A stretch of 64,000 nt of DNA from the NCBI GenBank assembly GCA_022843805.1, contig JALHMY010000013.1:1-64000 (forward strand). Direction: 5' to 3'. This DNA comes from Fuerstiella sp. GTDB lineage: Bacteria; Planctomycetota; Planctomycetia; Planctomycetales; Planctomycetaceae. Shown one piece after another: positions 55,229 through 64,000 of this stretch (positions are counted from its first letter, which is position 1; each line of letters starts with the position of its first letter). The notes beneath the pieces were generated by a model. It saw nothing but the letters and a program-made list of their open reading frames with translations. It did no database searches and had not been told where the DNA came from. A program made the translations under genes and the position numbers.

Positions 55229-57181
55229 TCAGTACACAGGCTGTGATGACAGAGCAACCTGCGATAGTTCGGAATGATCAGGATGACTCTCAAGGCGATT
55301 CAGCAGCCGAGGTGCAAGACGGAGTACGATTATCCGAATCAGGTACAACAGGAAAATCTGAAACGCAAGCACAACAATGGTCAGTCCGAAGAGCGTTGCC
55401 GGGGAGTCAGTGAGCCGGGAGAAAACATTCCATCGCTCGAAGGTACCTGCTGCGGAATTGAGTGCCATTTCATTGAACAGAACGGGGCCTGCCGGACAGC
55501 ACCACAGCGGAATTGACACCATCACCAGACCTGCGGTTCTGAATGTTGATTGATCGTAGGGCGACCAGGAAGACTGTGAGGGGCCTGACACCGACAACAG
55601 AAACAGCGATACAAGCATTGGAATAATTATCCATGCAACAATGATTGTAATGCCTGCCATCAGCGACTTTGTCTGAGAAAGAAACCGCATGCCAAATCCT
55701 GCAGAGACCCATGTGATCATCAGCATGGAATTGAACGTGGCGACGACGGCCGTGATTGCGTAGAGAATACTGAGCCTGGAATTCATCAGCTGCATCAGCG
55801 TAAAGTGAATTGTTAACAGCGGGACAGACAACACGATCATTAGTCGTCTCATGCCGACGATCTTTTCGGAAATGATCTGAGCTGCGGTCATTGGAGTGGA
55901 CAGCAGCGGCTCAATGGTTTCTCTGGCCCGTTCGCCGGAAATCGCGGTCGACGCCTTGACAGTCAGTACCAGCACGGTCAGAACCCACATCATTGCAAGC
56001 AGAGCACGCAGTCCGGAGAATCCGGTTGCTGCGGAAGAGATCGCCGTCAGTGCACAGATAAAGATTGTGGGTACTTCCAGCACTGTTAGTATCCGAAACA
56101 GGTATCTGGCCTTTCCCAGTGATTTTCGAGTGCGTTCGCGCCAGGCGATCGGATCGAACTCCGGCATGGCGTTCGAATCCTTCACTATTTCGATTCCTCT
56201 GGTGGTGCCCTCATTCAGTTTCACAAAGAAACGGTCAAGTACCCTGAAGAGTTTCAGCAGCGGTGATGACGATGTCACAAAGGCCCGTCGAAACAGAAAG
56301 AATCGTGCGAGTGCCACAAAGGTGACGGTTACAAAAAGGGAGGGCAGCGTACTGACTGCCAGTTGCAACAGCAGCGAGAAGTCGATTCCCAGCCAGGTCA
56401 GCCGACTTTCCATGACAGTGGACACCCTGCTTGCCGCCCCTGTCACCATATTGAGCAAAAACTGAGGATTGGAAAAATCCAACCCCTGGTATTCGGCCCG
56501 CCAGATGTCATATGGCGTGGGTGTCAGTCGTCGAAGCACAACGGACGATAACTGCAGAATCAGCACGATCACATAAGAGGCAATAAAAGCACTCACCGTC
56601 GTGCGGAACCACGAACTGCACAGCATGCCGATCGATGCATACAGCAGGCATTCACAAAGCAGCAGCCACAAAGTGCTGGTGAGGATATTGGTATCCACGC
56701 CGCCCAGTGAATACACATAAGCCAGTACCGGAAATGTCAGAAGCAGAAACGTGAGCATCGGAATGAGCCGACTGCCCAGTTTTTCAAGAATGATGGCCAT
56801 TGGCGAAAGACGTGTCAGCAGCAGGGTGCCGAGCGTGTTTCGTTCCTTCTCCATGGTGATCGTGCCACAGCAGAGTGCCGGCATCAGCAGCTGAATCGCA
56901 TGAAACAGCCATGGAACAATGGACGGAAAGATCTGTCCGCCAATTCCAAGCAAACGAATGCGGGCGACAGCTGGCGGCATGCCGGGTATCGCCGGCATCG
57001 CAAATCCTCCGGGTCCACCCATACTTGTCGCCCGGGCTATGGATGTTCGCAATACTACAAACACGATTGACAGCAATATGACAGCGCCGATGATTCGAAC
57101 AATATAGGTACGCCGACGATTGGCCAGTTCTGTCAGTTCTCGACGCAGCAGCGGCAGCTGGGGAATCAGATTGAATCGCAT
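55229..57181 (-). CDS. ABC-2-type permease, doubled (first module)
   Basis: This is a 650-residue protein with about 12 helices. It has two ABC-2-like halves, each preceded by a cytosolic amphipathic segment: ITMEKERNTLGTLLLTRLSP and ISGERARETIEPLLSTPMT. The internal duplication mirrors the 519-residue permease. A cytoplasmic loop of about 70 residues joins the halves. Start and the stop of the upstream ATPase gene share one base (TGATG), which indicates translational coupling. Confidence 0.87.
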   Translation of the reverse strand: MRFNLIPQLPLLRRELTELANRRRTYIVRIIGAVILLSIVFVVLRTSIARATSMGGPGGFAMPAIPGMPPAVARIRLLGIGGQIFPSIVPWLFHAIQLLMPALCCGTITMEKERNTLGTLLLTRLSPMAIILEKLGSRLIPMLTFLLLTFPVLAYVYSLGGVDTNILTSTLWLLLCECLLYASIGMLCSSWFRTTVSAFIASYVIVLILQLSSVVLRRLTPTPYDIWRAEYQGLDFSNPQFLLNMVTGAASRVSTVMESRLTWLGIDFSLLLQLAVSTLPSLFVTVTFVALARFFLFRRAFVTSSSPLLKLFRVLDRFFVKLNEGTTRGIEIVKDSNAMPEFDPIAWRERTRKSLGKARYLFRILTVLEVPTIFICALTAISSAATGFSGLRALLAMMWVLTVLVLTVKASTAISGERARETIEPLLSTPMTAAQIISEKIVGMRRLMIVLSVPLLTIHFTLMQLMNSRLSILYAITAVVATFNSMLMITWVSAGFGMRFLSQTKSLMAGITIIVAWIIIPMLVSLFLLSVSGPSQSSWSPYDQSTFRTAGLVMVSIPLWCCPAGPVLFNEMALNSAAGTFERWNVFSRLTDSPATLFGLTIVVLAFQIFLLYLIRIIVLRLAPRLLNRLESHPDHSELSQVALSSQPVY

Positions 57182-58227
57182 CAGGCTGTTTTTCCTTCCG
57201 TCAGCTTCATGAAGGCGGTCTCCATATCCATCGCTTCCGGCTGGAACATGACGATTCGTGCCTGCTCCTGAACCAGAGCCTCATGCAGTTCGGCGATGGA
57301 AGTCTGGTCTTCATGCAGCCGAATGGCCCAGCGGTCCACCTGCTGTTCCACAGAATCCACGCCCCGGATCTTCCGTACCCGATCGAGAAGATCGGCCGGC
57401 GGGTCCTGACAGCGAATGTGTACCACTCGCTTCAGCTGCAGCTGGCGATAAATGTCCTTCAGGGAACCTTCCGCAACCAGATGGCCCGTTTCAATAATTC
57501 CAATCCGGGTACACAGCTGACTCAGTTCTTCCAGAATATGACTGCTGATCAGAATCGTCTTCCCCATGGCGCGCAATGCTTTCAGCAGTTCACGCACTTC
57601 AATTCTCGCGCGGGGGTCCAGTCCGCTGGTCGGCTCATCCAGCAGAAGCACCTGAGGATCATGCAGCAGCACGCGTGCCAGAGCCAGCCTCTGCTTCATG
57701 CCGCGGGACAGTCCTTCAACTGGTGAATCGGCTTTGTGGGAAAGGTCGGTCAGTGCCAGAACATCGTCGATCACTCCCCGTCGCTTTGAAAGGGGCAGCT
57801 TGTACGCGGCAGCAAAGAAATGCAGATATTCCAGTGCCGACAGATCCTCATAAACCCCGAAAAAGTCGGGCATATACCCCATGACTTCCCGCACCTTCTG
57901 CGGACGGCTCAGCACATCATGTCCGCAGACCATCGCGAGTCCGCGAAACTTCGGCTGCAGTGTTGCCAGCACACGAATGGTGGAGGATTTTCCTGCTCCA
58001 TTGGGGCCGATGAATCCAAACACTTCTCCCTGAGGAATATCGAGCGAAATTCCCTTGACTGCTTCAAATTTTCCATATGTCACCCGCAGGTCACGAATGC
58101 AAACTGCCAGAGGTCGGGCAACGGGAGATGGCACGGCTGGTGCAGAATCAGCAGCATTCACCGGATGCGCGAGCTGAGGTTCGGTTGCAGGCAGACTGAG
58201 CTGATGTGAACCGGAAACTTCCGACAT
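57181..58227 (-). CDS. ABC transporter ATP-binding protein (first module)
   Basis: This 348-residue ATPase has Walker A GPNGAGKSS, signature LSRGMKQRLALARVL, Walker B LLLDEPTSGLDP and a His-switch region in TILISSHILEEL. The first 40 residues are an extra low-complexity N-terminus (Ala/Pro-rich). Its neighbours are the permease, sharing one base, and the 799-residue protein, 3 bases upstream. It is a close paralogue of the ATPase at 52302. Confidence 0.93.
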   Translation of the reverse strand: MSEVSGSHQLSLPATEPQLAHPVNAADSAPAVPSPVARPLAVCIRDLRVTYGKFEAVKGISLDIPQGEVFGFIGPNGAGKSSTIRVLATLQPKFRGLAMVCGHDVLSRPQKVREVMGYMPDFFGVYEDLSALEYLHFFAAAYKLPLSKRRGVIDDVLALTDLSHKADSPVEGLSRGMKQRLALARVLLHDPQVLLLDEPTSGLDPRARIEVRELLKALRAMGKTILISSHILEELSQLCTRIGIIETGHLVAEGSLKDIYRQLQLKRVVHIRCQDPPADLLDRVRKIRGVDSVEQQVDRWAIRLHEDQTSIAELHEALVQEQARIVMFQPEAMDMETAFMKLTEGKTA

Positions 58228-58230
58228 AAC

Positions 58231-60630
58231 TTAAACCTGTTCTTTCTCTGCAACCGGGACAGCATTTGGCCTGACAGCATTAGGCCTGATATGGTAGAGC
58301 TTTCGCCACACCCTGTAATCAGCAGCCTTAGACTGAATAATCACCAGCACCCACTGAGTTTCGTCCGTAGGGTCGAGTATTGAAAGATCTTCCAGAAGTC
58401 CTGATCCTTCGGGAGAAACCTGTGCCACCAGTCGAAAAAAATCGACCCGTTCCCTGCTGGACGTGGAATTGATTACTGTCGCCGGAATCGACGCATTATT
58501 CTGACCGTATTGCTGCGGCCAGAACCCGGGAACACCCTGATTCATTCCATTTGCACTCCAGTTGGAAAGTTCACCGGTCCTTAGTATCGAAATGCTCTGA
58601 TCCTGATGCAGAATGGCCGCATGGAATCTTCCACCCAGCTGAACTTCGACCTGTTCCAGCGCTGTGGTCAATCGTCTCTGACCTTCAGGTGTTGTCAGAA
58701 GGGAGGTATCAGACCAGTCCAGCCCAAACGGAACATCTGCGTCCTTCGGCTGCAGTTCAAACGTTCGCATCAAAGTGGGTGACCATTGCTGAACGACCTG
58801 TGATACTGAGTAACTGCCGGGAAAATGGCCCGAATAATGCAGTATCGGTGCGCTGCCTGCGGCGGATTCATCGGCACCAAACATTCCCGACATACTGGCA
58901 CCGGCCAGCATTGGATCAGTGACCGGAACAAGCAGTTGTTGTTTGTGCTCACTGCTGTGAGTGGCACGGGACCCGTAAAACAGCATCTGAATGCGGCTGC
59001 GTCGAGCGGGCATGCCATCATCCACGATGTCCGTGATTTCGATTGAGCCTCCCGTCTCTTTGCTGCCCATATACCAGTGAGCGATCCAGATGGTGAGGAT
59101 CGTAAAGCCGGCAGTTACGAGCGGAAACAGGATCCATGTGGCCTTTCGCAGCCGAAATAGTCCCAGAACAACGTAGTCAATCGGCCCAATTGTCAGTACA
59201 TAGGCAGCCAGAATCAGACCGATCATCCATGTCGGCACCATCTCCACATCGGATGGTACCAGCTGTGTGCCGGCAACTGTGACCAAAGGATCCCGGTTTG
59301 GAGCGAGATCTTCATCTGACAGTCCGTACATATTTATTACCTGTTCCGGTCTGACGATTCCTCGCTGGCCCGGCGAAAACTCAATGGAGATATTTCCATC
59401 CGCTTCGCGTCCTGCGTTCAGCCCGCGACGACGCAGTTGTTCCACCAGGTCCTGTTCGCCCCATTGTTTTCCCTGCCAGACTGGTATGTTCTTTTTTACC
59501 TTCCAGAGATGAGCGACCAGCCGGCCGAGCTGTTCGGGACTGAGCTCAGTCTTCAGACTGTCTGTTGCCGGAAGAAGTGCGGCGCGTCCAAGTCCGGGCC
59601 GCCCAAGAATAACTTCTGACGGATTGTCAGTTACTGTAAGAAGCTGTCCATCGTCATCAAGCGTGAATGGTGTTTCTGTGCCGTCCGGATCCGGCTGACT
59701 GCCGCTCTGTTCAAAAAGACTTCGAACAAAATCCAGATGCTGTGGCTTCAGAGAGGAGTCGGGCACGATGCAAACACTGCCGCCAGCCTTCACCCAGGAC
59801 AGCAGAGATGACATTTGAATGGTACTGAGTTTTGCAAACGCTCCATCCACAAGCAGTACAATGTCGAAACTGCAGTAGCTTAAGGGGTCTTCCGGCAGAT
59901 CACGGCTGCTCCACGTGGACGAATAGAACTGAATGTTCTTCCCAAAGCTTCTTGAATTCCTTGGTCGCGTTTCCGCGTCCGGCTCGTCTTTCTCCTTCAG
60001 AGGATTGTAGTTTTCAAGAGAAAGCGCCGTGTCCAGAAATATCTTGTTGGCGGATGGTGACTGAAAAGTGGTGGCGCCTGTGCACGAGCACAACAGCGAG
60101 GCACGTTCAGACGGGCTGATCATCAGCAGGTCATGCGGCCTTGGGGGATTCGTTTCCTTTGGCGACGAACTCAGCGGAATGAGTTCCTTTTCAGTGCGAA
60201 AGTATCCCATAATCGCCAGGTTCTGAAGCCCGGATGTCTGCATGGGAGGAAGAATCGTATTGAAGATCAGGTCACCTCCGGAGAGCACCAGGTCCTCAAT
60301 TTTCAGCGTTGCCATCAGGCCTTCCTGATTGACAACGTCCAGAGCGTCGTGGAACGACAATTCCAGATCGCCTTCCAGAATCTGCGTCTGGTTGTATTCC
60401 ATCTTGATCTGTACAGGAATTGGTGCTCCGGAACGGTTTCGAATCGACAATAGCTCGACGCGCATGCGAACCGGATACTCTGTCTGCGCCACTGCACTGT
60501 CCGTCAGCCACAACACTGCCGCCAGTGTCAGCGTCAGCAGCCGGAGAATTCGGTTGTGGCGAAGACCGGCATTACTTTTCAATAAGCATGCCTCAGGTGG
60601 CCAGTTGGATGTTCGGCGGACCTCCATCAT
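58231..60630 (-). CDS. Large secreted/membrane protein, first module copy
   Basis: This 799-residue protein starts at the ATG at 60630, whose ATGA overlaps the vWA gene's stop codon. It has a signal segment (ILRLLTLTLAAVLWLTDSAVAQ), a beta-rich N-terminal part, a Rossmann-like LLSWVKAGGSVCIVPDSS, and two helices in LAAYVLTIGPIDYVVLGLF and LFPLVTAGFTILTIWIAHW. The GPIDY motif is typical of a family of planctomycete and Bacteroidetes membrane proteins linked to MoxR operons. The C-terminal half is extracytoplasmic. It is the paralogue of the 634-residue protein at 53313. Confidence 0.78.
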   Translation of the reverse strand: MMEVRRTSNWPPEACLLKSNAGLRHNRILRLLTLTLAAVLWLTDSAVAQTEYPVRMRVELLSIRNRSGAPIPVQIKMEYNQTQILEGDLELSFHDALDVVNQEGLMATLKIEDLVLSGGDLIFNTILPPMQTSGLQNLAIMGYFRTEKELIPLSSSPKETNPPRPHDLLMISPSERASLLCSCTGATTFQSPSANKIFLDTALSLENYNPLKEKDEPDAETRPRNSRSFGKNIQFYSSTWSSRDLPEDPLSYCSFDIVLLVDGAFAKLSTIQMSSLLSWVKAGGSVCIVPDSSLKPQHLDFVRSLFEQSGSQPDPDGTETPFTLDDDGQLLTVTDNPSEVILGRPGLGRAALLPATDSLKTELSPEQLGRLVAHLWKVKKNIPVWQGKQWGEQDLVEQLRRRGLNAGREADGNISIEFSPGQRGIVRPEQVINMYGLSDEDLAPNRDPLVTVAGTQLVPSDVEMVPTWMIGLILAAYVLTIGPIDYVVLGLFRLRKATWILFPLVTAGFTILTIWIAHWYMGSKETGGSIEITDIVDDGMPARRSRIQMLFYGSRATHSSEHKQQLLVPVTDPMLAGASMSGMFGADESAAGSAPILHYSGHFPGSYSVSQVVQQWSPTLMRTFELQPKDADVPFGLDWSDTSLLTTPEGQRRLTTALEQVEVQLGGRFHAAILHQDQSISILRTGELSNWSANGMNQGVPGFWPQQYGQNNASIPATVINSTSSRERVDFFRLVAQVSPEGSGLLEDLSILDPTDETQWVLVIIQSKAADYRVWRKLYHIRPNAVRPNAVPVAEKEQV

Positions 60631-62501
60631 GTCATTGCTCCCCTTCCTCGCTGGAAGTACCACCATTCTGCCAGCATCAGCACGAATGCCAGCATGGCCA
60701 GCAGCCACCAGAGCGGCTGATCGCTTTCCAGTCGACTGGTATCCGTTGACGACACACTCAGTTCCGTAAATCGCACTTCATCTGCGACCTGAAGTGAACT
60801 TTCCAGAGGGTTCAGAAGTCCGGTACCAATTGATGTGGTCAGGTCCGAACCGTCGAACACGTCGTACCGGCCTGCATGGGCTGCGGGCACTCCGGTGAGC
60901 ACACCGGTTGTTGACGATCGGAACGTGACTTCTTCGCCAGCGGGATTTTTGACCCGATACTCCCGATCCGGCTGCAGGCTGATCGGTGGCAGTACTCCGG
61001 TGGGTGCCGCCGCAACTTCCGACAGAGATGCCTGCTTCAGAGCGGCTTCGACGGCGTTTGCCGCTATGATCGGAAATCCCAGGCGATAAGGCAACGTTGA
61101 CCGGTCTGTATGAAACAGGAACCAGTAGGAAATCTTCAGCCCTTCACGGCGCTGAAGAAGTAACGGACCCGTATTGCCATCAACCAGGATTTCGTATCCC
61201 CGCTCTTCAAGATCTTTAGCGCCGATGCCCGGAGCAAACGTTGGCTTTTCGCCGATTTGAACATCGGTCATCTGCACATGTCGCAACAGTGGGGCTGTAC
61301 GGTTCCAGTCCACGACGCTGGCAACGTCCTCAGCGGGTTCAATCAGCGGCTGCAGATCAGAAGGAATCACACCGACAAAGATCTGTATGGGGGCTTCCAC
61401 ATTTGTCAGCTTGTCGTCGTCAGAGATCAGCAGATCATACTCTGGTGCCGGAGGGGGAGTGACCGTGTTAAGGTCAATTCTCGGCAATACGCGGACTGCA
61501 TGCTGCCAGGAAAATAATTCAGTGGAAATCCAGATCTTCAGAGGTCTCGCGGCGGGCAGTGTCAGCCAGACAGAATTATCAATATCCAGTGCATCAAAAC
61601 CGGCGGGAACGACTCGAGCTTCCAGAAGGACTGCATCCGTTGAACTGACAGGGAATACCAGCCTCTGTGATTCATCCGCTGCCACTTCAATCGTTTCAGT
61701 GGCCGTTCGAATTCCATTCTCAAACAGTTGCAGCTCGCCACTTCTGATATCCGCGGACGAACCTGCCACGCGCACAAAAACTTCCCATTCCTCAGCACTG
61801 CTTCTTCTCGCACTCATTTCTGTAATGCCAATGTTGGGTCCGCCAGGCGCGATGCGTTTGATATCCAGTCCGAAGGGCAGTTCAAAGTCAACCTGATCGG
61901 GCAGGTTGCCATCGGTCAGAATCATCACCTTTTCGATTGTGAAGGTTCTGGTGTACGCGGCCGCCATTCTCAGCACGTCATCCAGCTGACCGGGAAGATG
62001 AGATGGTTCCAGTGAAGCCAGAGCACGGGTGAGCACTCGCCGATCATTGGTGAATTCCGTCAGTCGGCGGCCCGTGGCGGAAAACGAAAACAGGGCCAGC
62101 TGCTGATCGCCGTGCAGCCCGTCGATCATTTCCCGAACCTGCTCGCGAACCAGATCCAGACGGGATTTCCCCGTCGATTCATCAACCGCCGACATACTCG
62201 CGGAACAATCAATCAGGACCGGCAAGTACTCGGCCCTCGCTGCATCGGCTCGCAGAAATGGCTGCATCAGCGCGGCGACGAGCAGAGCCAGCAGCAGGAG
62301 CTGCAACAAGAGCAACAGGTTGCGTCGAAATTTCTGAAATGGTGAATTGACTCGCTGGTCATTCACCACTGACTGCCACAATGCCAGCGAAGACACTTCC
62401 AGCCGCGGTCGCTTGAGCTTCAGAAAGTACAGAATGATGAGCGGCACCATCGCGAGAAAGAACCAGGCGCCAAACAGATTGGAAAACCCCGGCCAGTTCA
62501 T
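60627..62501 (-). CDS. vWA-domain membrane protein (BatA-like)
   Basis: This 624-residue protein starts at the ATG at 62501, overlapping the DUF58 stop codon by 4 bases (ATGA). The N-terminal BatA region (PLIILYFLKLKRPRLEVSS) is followed by a helix and a von Willebrand A domain with the MIDAS sequence DCSASMSAVDES. After that are beta-rich, probably Ig-like extracytoplasmic segments and a C-terminal helix (LWWLLAMLAFVLMLAEWW). In MoxR systems such proteins bind metal and partner proteins at the membrane. Confidence 0.88.
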   Translation of the reverse strand: MNWPGFSNLFGAWFFLAMVPLIILYFLKLKRPRLEVSSLALWQSVVNDQRVNSPFQKFRRNLLLLLQLLLLALLVAALMQPFLRADAARAEYLPVLIDCSASMSAVDESTGKSRLDLVREQVREMIDGLHGDQQLALFSFSATGRRLTEFTNDRRVLTRALASLEPSHLPGQLDDVLRMAAAYTRTFTIEKVMILTDGNLPDQVDFELPFGLDIKRIAPGGPNIGITEMSARRSSAEEWEVFVRVAGSSADIRSGELQLFENGIRTATETIEVAADESQRLVFPVSSTDAVLLEARVVPAGFDALDIDNSVWLTLPAARPLKIWISTELFSWQHAVRVLPRIDLNTVTPPPAPEYDLLISDDDKLTNVEAPIQIFVGVIPSDLQPLIEPAEDVASVVDWNRTAPLLRHVQMTDVQIGEKPTFAPGIGAKDLEERGYEILVDGNTGPLLLQRREGLKISYWFLFHTDRSTLPYRLGFPIIAANAVEAALKQASLSEVAAAPTGVLPPISLQPDREYRVKNPAGEEVTFRSSTTGVLTGVPAAHAGRYDVFDGSDLTTSIGTGLLNPLESSLQVADEVRFTELSVSSTDTSRLESDQPLWWLLAMLAFVLMLAEWWYFQRGRGAMT

Positions 62502-63421
62502 CGCAGCACCCAGCCCAGTCGACACAACTGATCAAAAAGGATAGTACTGAGCGAAGATGCGGAGCTCAGTGAAAGGAACCGCCCATTCCGCCGCCGACAC
62601 ATCGTGTCGAGCGATTCCTGAAGCCAGAGTCTCTGATCCTGATAAATATTAAGCAGTTCGGCAGCATTGGTAATGTCCAGAGTTTCCCCTGTTTCACTGT
62701 CCACAAATCTCAGATCCCCCTGAACATTCGGATTGATTTCGGAATCGCTGAGCACCTGGACTCCCCAGACTTCAAGTCCGCTGCTGTAGAGCAGATTGAG
62801 AGGACGGGTCAGATCGCCGAGCGTCAGGAAATCACTCAGCAAAACAGCGATGCCGCGGCCCCGGTGAAACTTCAGCATTGTCTCGATGGCACGCTCAACA
62901 GGAATATCTCCACCGCCTTCAACTTTCTCCAGAAACGTAAGCAGCGATCGAATACGAGCTCTCCCGGATCCGGGTGGCAGCATCCAGGGCTGGTCCGCCT
63001 TCTGATGAATCGCATAGGCACTGACTTTCTCAACACTCAGCAGCCCCATAATGCCAAATGCAGCAGCCAGTTGTCGTGCCCGCAGCAGTTTATCATCAAA
63101 CAACATGGAAGTTGAAGCGTCGACAAGCAGAACAACATGCAGTTCCTCTTCATGCTGAAACTGTTTGATATACGGGCGATGCAGTCGGGCAAAAATGTTC
63201 CAGTCGACATAGCGCAGATCGTCGCCTGAAGCGTAGTCGCGGTAGTCTGCAAAGTCCGTGCTGCTGCCACCTTTGCCCGACAGATGCTCACCTCGACTGC
63301 GGTTCGTCAGACGCCGCCGGGGCTTCAGCCGCATGCGTTCGATCTGGTTGAGTATCGCGTTGTCAAACAGCGATGTCAGTTGTGTTGAACCGCCGGTGCT
63401 CACTTCGCCTGCTGCCTTCAC
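62498..63421 (-). CDS. DUF58 protein (MoxR-associated)
   Basis: This 307-residue cytoplasmic protein of the DUF58 family has the signature SGKGGSSTDFADYRDYASGDDLRYVDW (shown only in part: DYRDYASGDDLRYVDWN) and the following vWA-like HVVLLVDASTSM. DUF58 proteins are regularly encoded next to moxR ATPase and vWA membrane genes, as here. It lies 112 bases after the moxR gene and overlaps the vWA gene by 4 bases. Confidence 0.9.
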   Translation of the reverse strand: MKAAGEVSTGGSTQLTSLFDNAILNQIERMRLKPRRRLTNRSRGEHLSGKGGSSTDFADYRDYASGDDLRYVDWNIFARLHRPYIKQFQHEEELHVVLLVDASTSMLFDDKLLRARQLAAAFGIMGLLSVEKVSAYAIHQKADQPWMLPPGSGRARIRSLLTFLEKVEGGGDIPVERAIETMLKFHRGRGIAVLLSDFLTLGDLTRPLNLLYSSGLEVWGVQVLSDSEINPNVQGDLRFVDSETGETLDITNAAELLNIYQDQRLWLQESLDTMCRRRNGRFLSLSSASSLSTILFDQLCRLGWVLR

Positions 63422-63533
63422 TGAAAAAATGGACTATCGTTACACAGCCGTGTCCCGTTTCTTCCTGCTGATCTGCCTCCGATCTGATGCCGAAAACTAT
63501 GGGACAGCAGAAGATCCAGGGCAGCGGAAATGA

Positions 63534-64000
63534 TCATCCTCCGGTTGGGAGTCCGGTGATACACTCCTCAATAACCTCCTGAACGGAAATATTTTCGGCC
63601 TGCCCATCATAGTTCAGCAGTACGCGATGCTGAAGAACTTCTCCGGCAAAGTAACGGATATCCTCGAATGCCACATGAGCCCGTCCCTGACTGAGCGCGT
63701 GAACCCGGGCACCCCGGATCAGGGCCTGTGCGGCACGCGGACTTGCACCCCACCGCAGAAATTTCTTAACCCGGTCGGTGGCGTACGAACTATCCGGATG
63801 AGTTGCAAGAACCATGCGACAGGCATAGTCTCGCATCGGATCACTGACGACAACCCGATCCAGTACTCCCCGCAGGTGCAGAATTCGGGGTCCGTCCAAA
63901 ATGGATTCTGCTTCGTACTTCTTCTTCAGAATGGTGCGGCTGACCACTTCGTTCAGCTCTTCCCGATTCAGAAATGGAACCACCACCTTGAACATGAAGC
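63534..64000 (-). CDS. MoxR-type AAA+ ATPase, partial (C-terminal part)
   Basis: This is the C-terminal 155 codons of a MoxR-family AAA+ ATPase; the gene continues beyond the right edge, so the Walker motifs are outside the window. The fragment opens in FMFKVVVPFLNREE, the conserved LDRF.fkv.v.yP-type region after the sensor-1 site, and has the sensor-2/lid region FLRWGASPRAAQALIRGARVHAL. It is the first visible gene of the operon with DUF58 and vWA. Confidence 0.88.
   Translation of the reverse strand, partial: FMFKVVVPFLNREELNEVVSRTILKKKYEAESILDGPRILHLRGVLDRVVVSDPMRDYACRMVLATHPDSSYATDRVKKFLRWGASPRAAQALIRGARVHALSQGRAHVAFEDIRYFAGEVLQHRVLLNYDGQAENISVQEVIEECITGLPTGG

Overview
The window is about 64 kb of a planctomycete chromosome. 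The evidence is the set of lineage-typical families: secreted PSCyt1/PSCyt2/PSD1 (DUF1549/DUF1553) cytochrome-like proteins paired with Tat-type DUF1501 proteins, an ECF sigma factor next to a membrane Ser/Thr kinase with WD40 repeats, secreted Gfo/Idh/MocA oxidoreductases, and many proteins with no known function. Genus cannot be fixed from sequence alone. No rRNA, tRNA, CRISPR array or prophage was seen.

Layout. 1-640 is an array of GC-rich hairpin repeats (type 1). 0.66-6.7 kb holds a Ctp-type protease, a class IV aminotransferase, a K+-channel-like protein, a metallo-beta-lactamase-fold protein and a CBM9-like secreted protein. 6.9-12.8 kb is a tight minus-strand operon, murD -> LRR lipoprotein -> a 1071-residue kinase-TIR-NTPase fusion. 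This fusion is the most unusual protein in the window. 13.1-18.2 kb is the ECF sigma / kinase-WD40-TPR pair. 18.4-23.2 kb has a gamma-glutamyltransferase-like protein, a membrane protein, a YceI-like protein and a lone DUF1501. 23.5-34.7 kb has two PSD1-DUF1501 gene pairs pointing away from each other, around a small conserved-type protein and a PLP-dependent decarboxylase.

34.7-39.1 kb is an accessory, repeat-rich island. It contains a REP-associated tyrosine transposase (RAYT) embedded in copies of a 149-bp palindromic repeat (type 2), more type 1 repeats, a GNAT acetyltransferase remnant, a 9-bp minisatellite and one secreted protein of unknown function. 39.2-45.8 kb carries an SDR and a probable carbohydrate-catabolism group (beta-propeller hydrolase-like protein, Gfo/Idh/MocA, xylose-isomerase-like TIM barrel, MFS, DJ-1/PfpI). 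46.0-50.6 kb has gatB, two small unknown genes, acylphosphatase and another MFS transporter.

50.7-64.0 kb is one long minus-strand operon that enters from beyond the right edge: moxR (partial), DUF58, vWA/BatA-like, then two successive copies of a three-gene module (large secreted/membrane protein, ABC ATPase, doubled ABC-2 permease). Most gene junctions there overlap or lie within a few bases, so the genes probably form one cell-envelope machine. Four families of dispersed hairpin repeats lie in the intergenic spaces. Two of them show paired base changes between copies that keep the stems intact.
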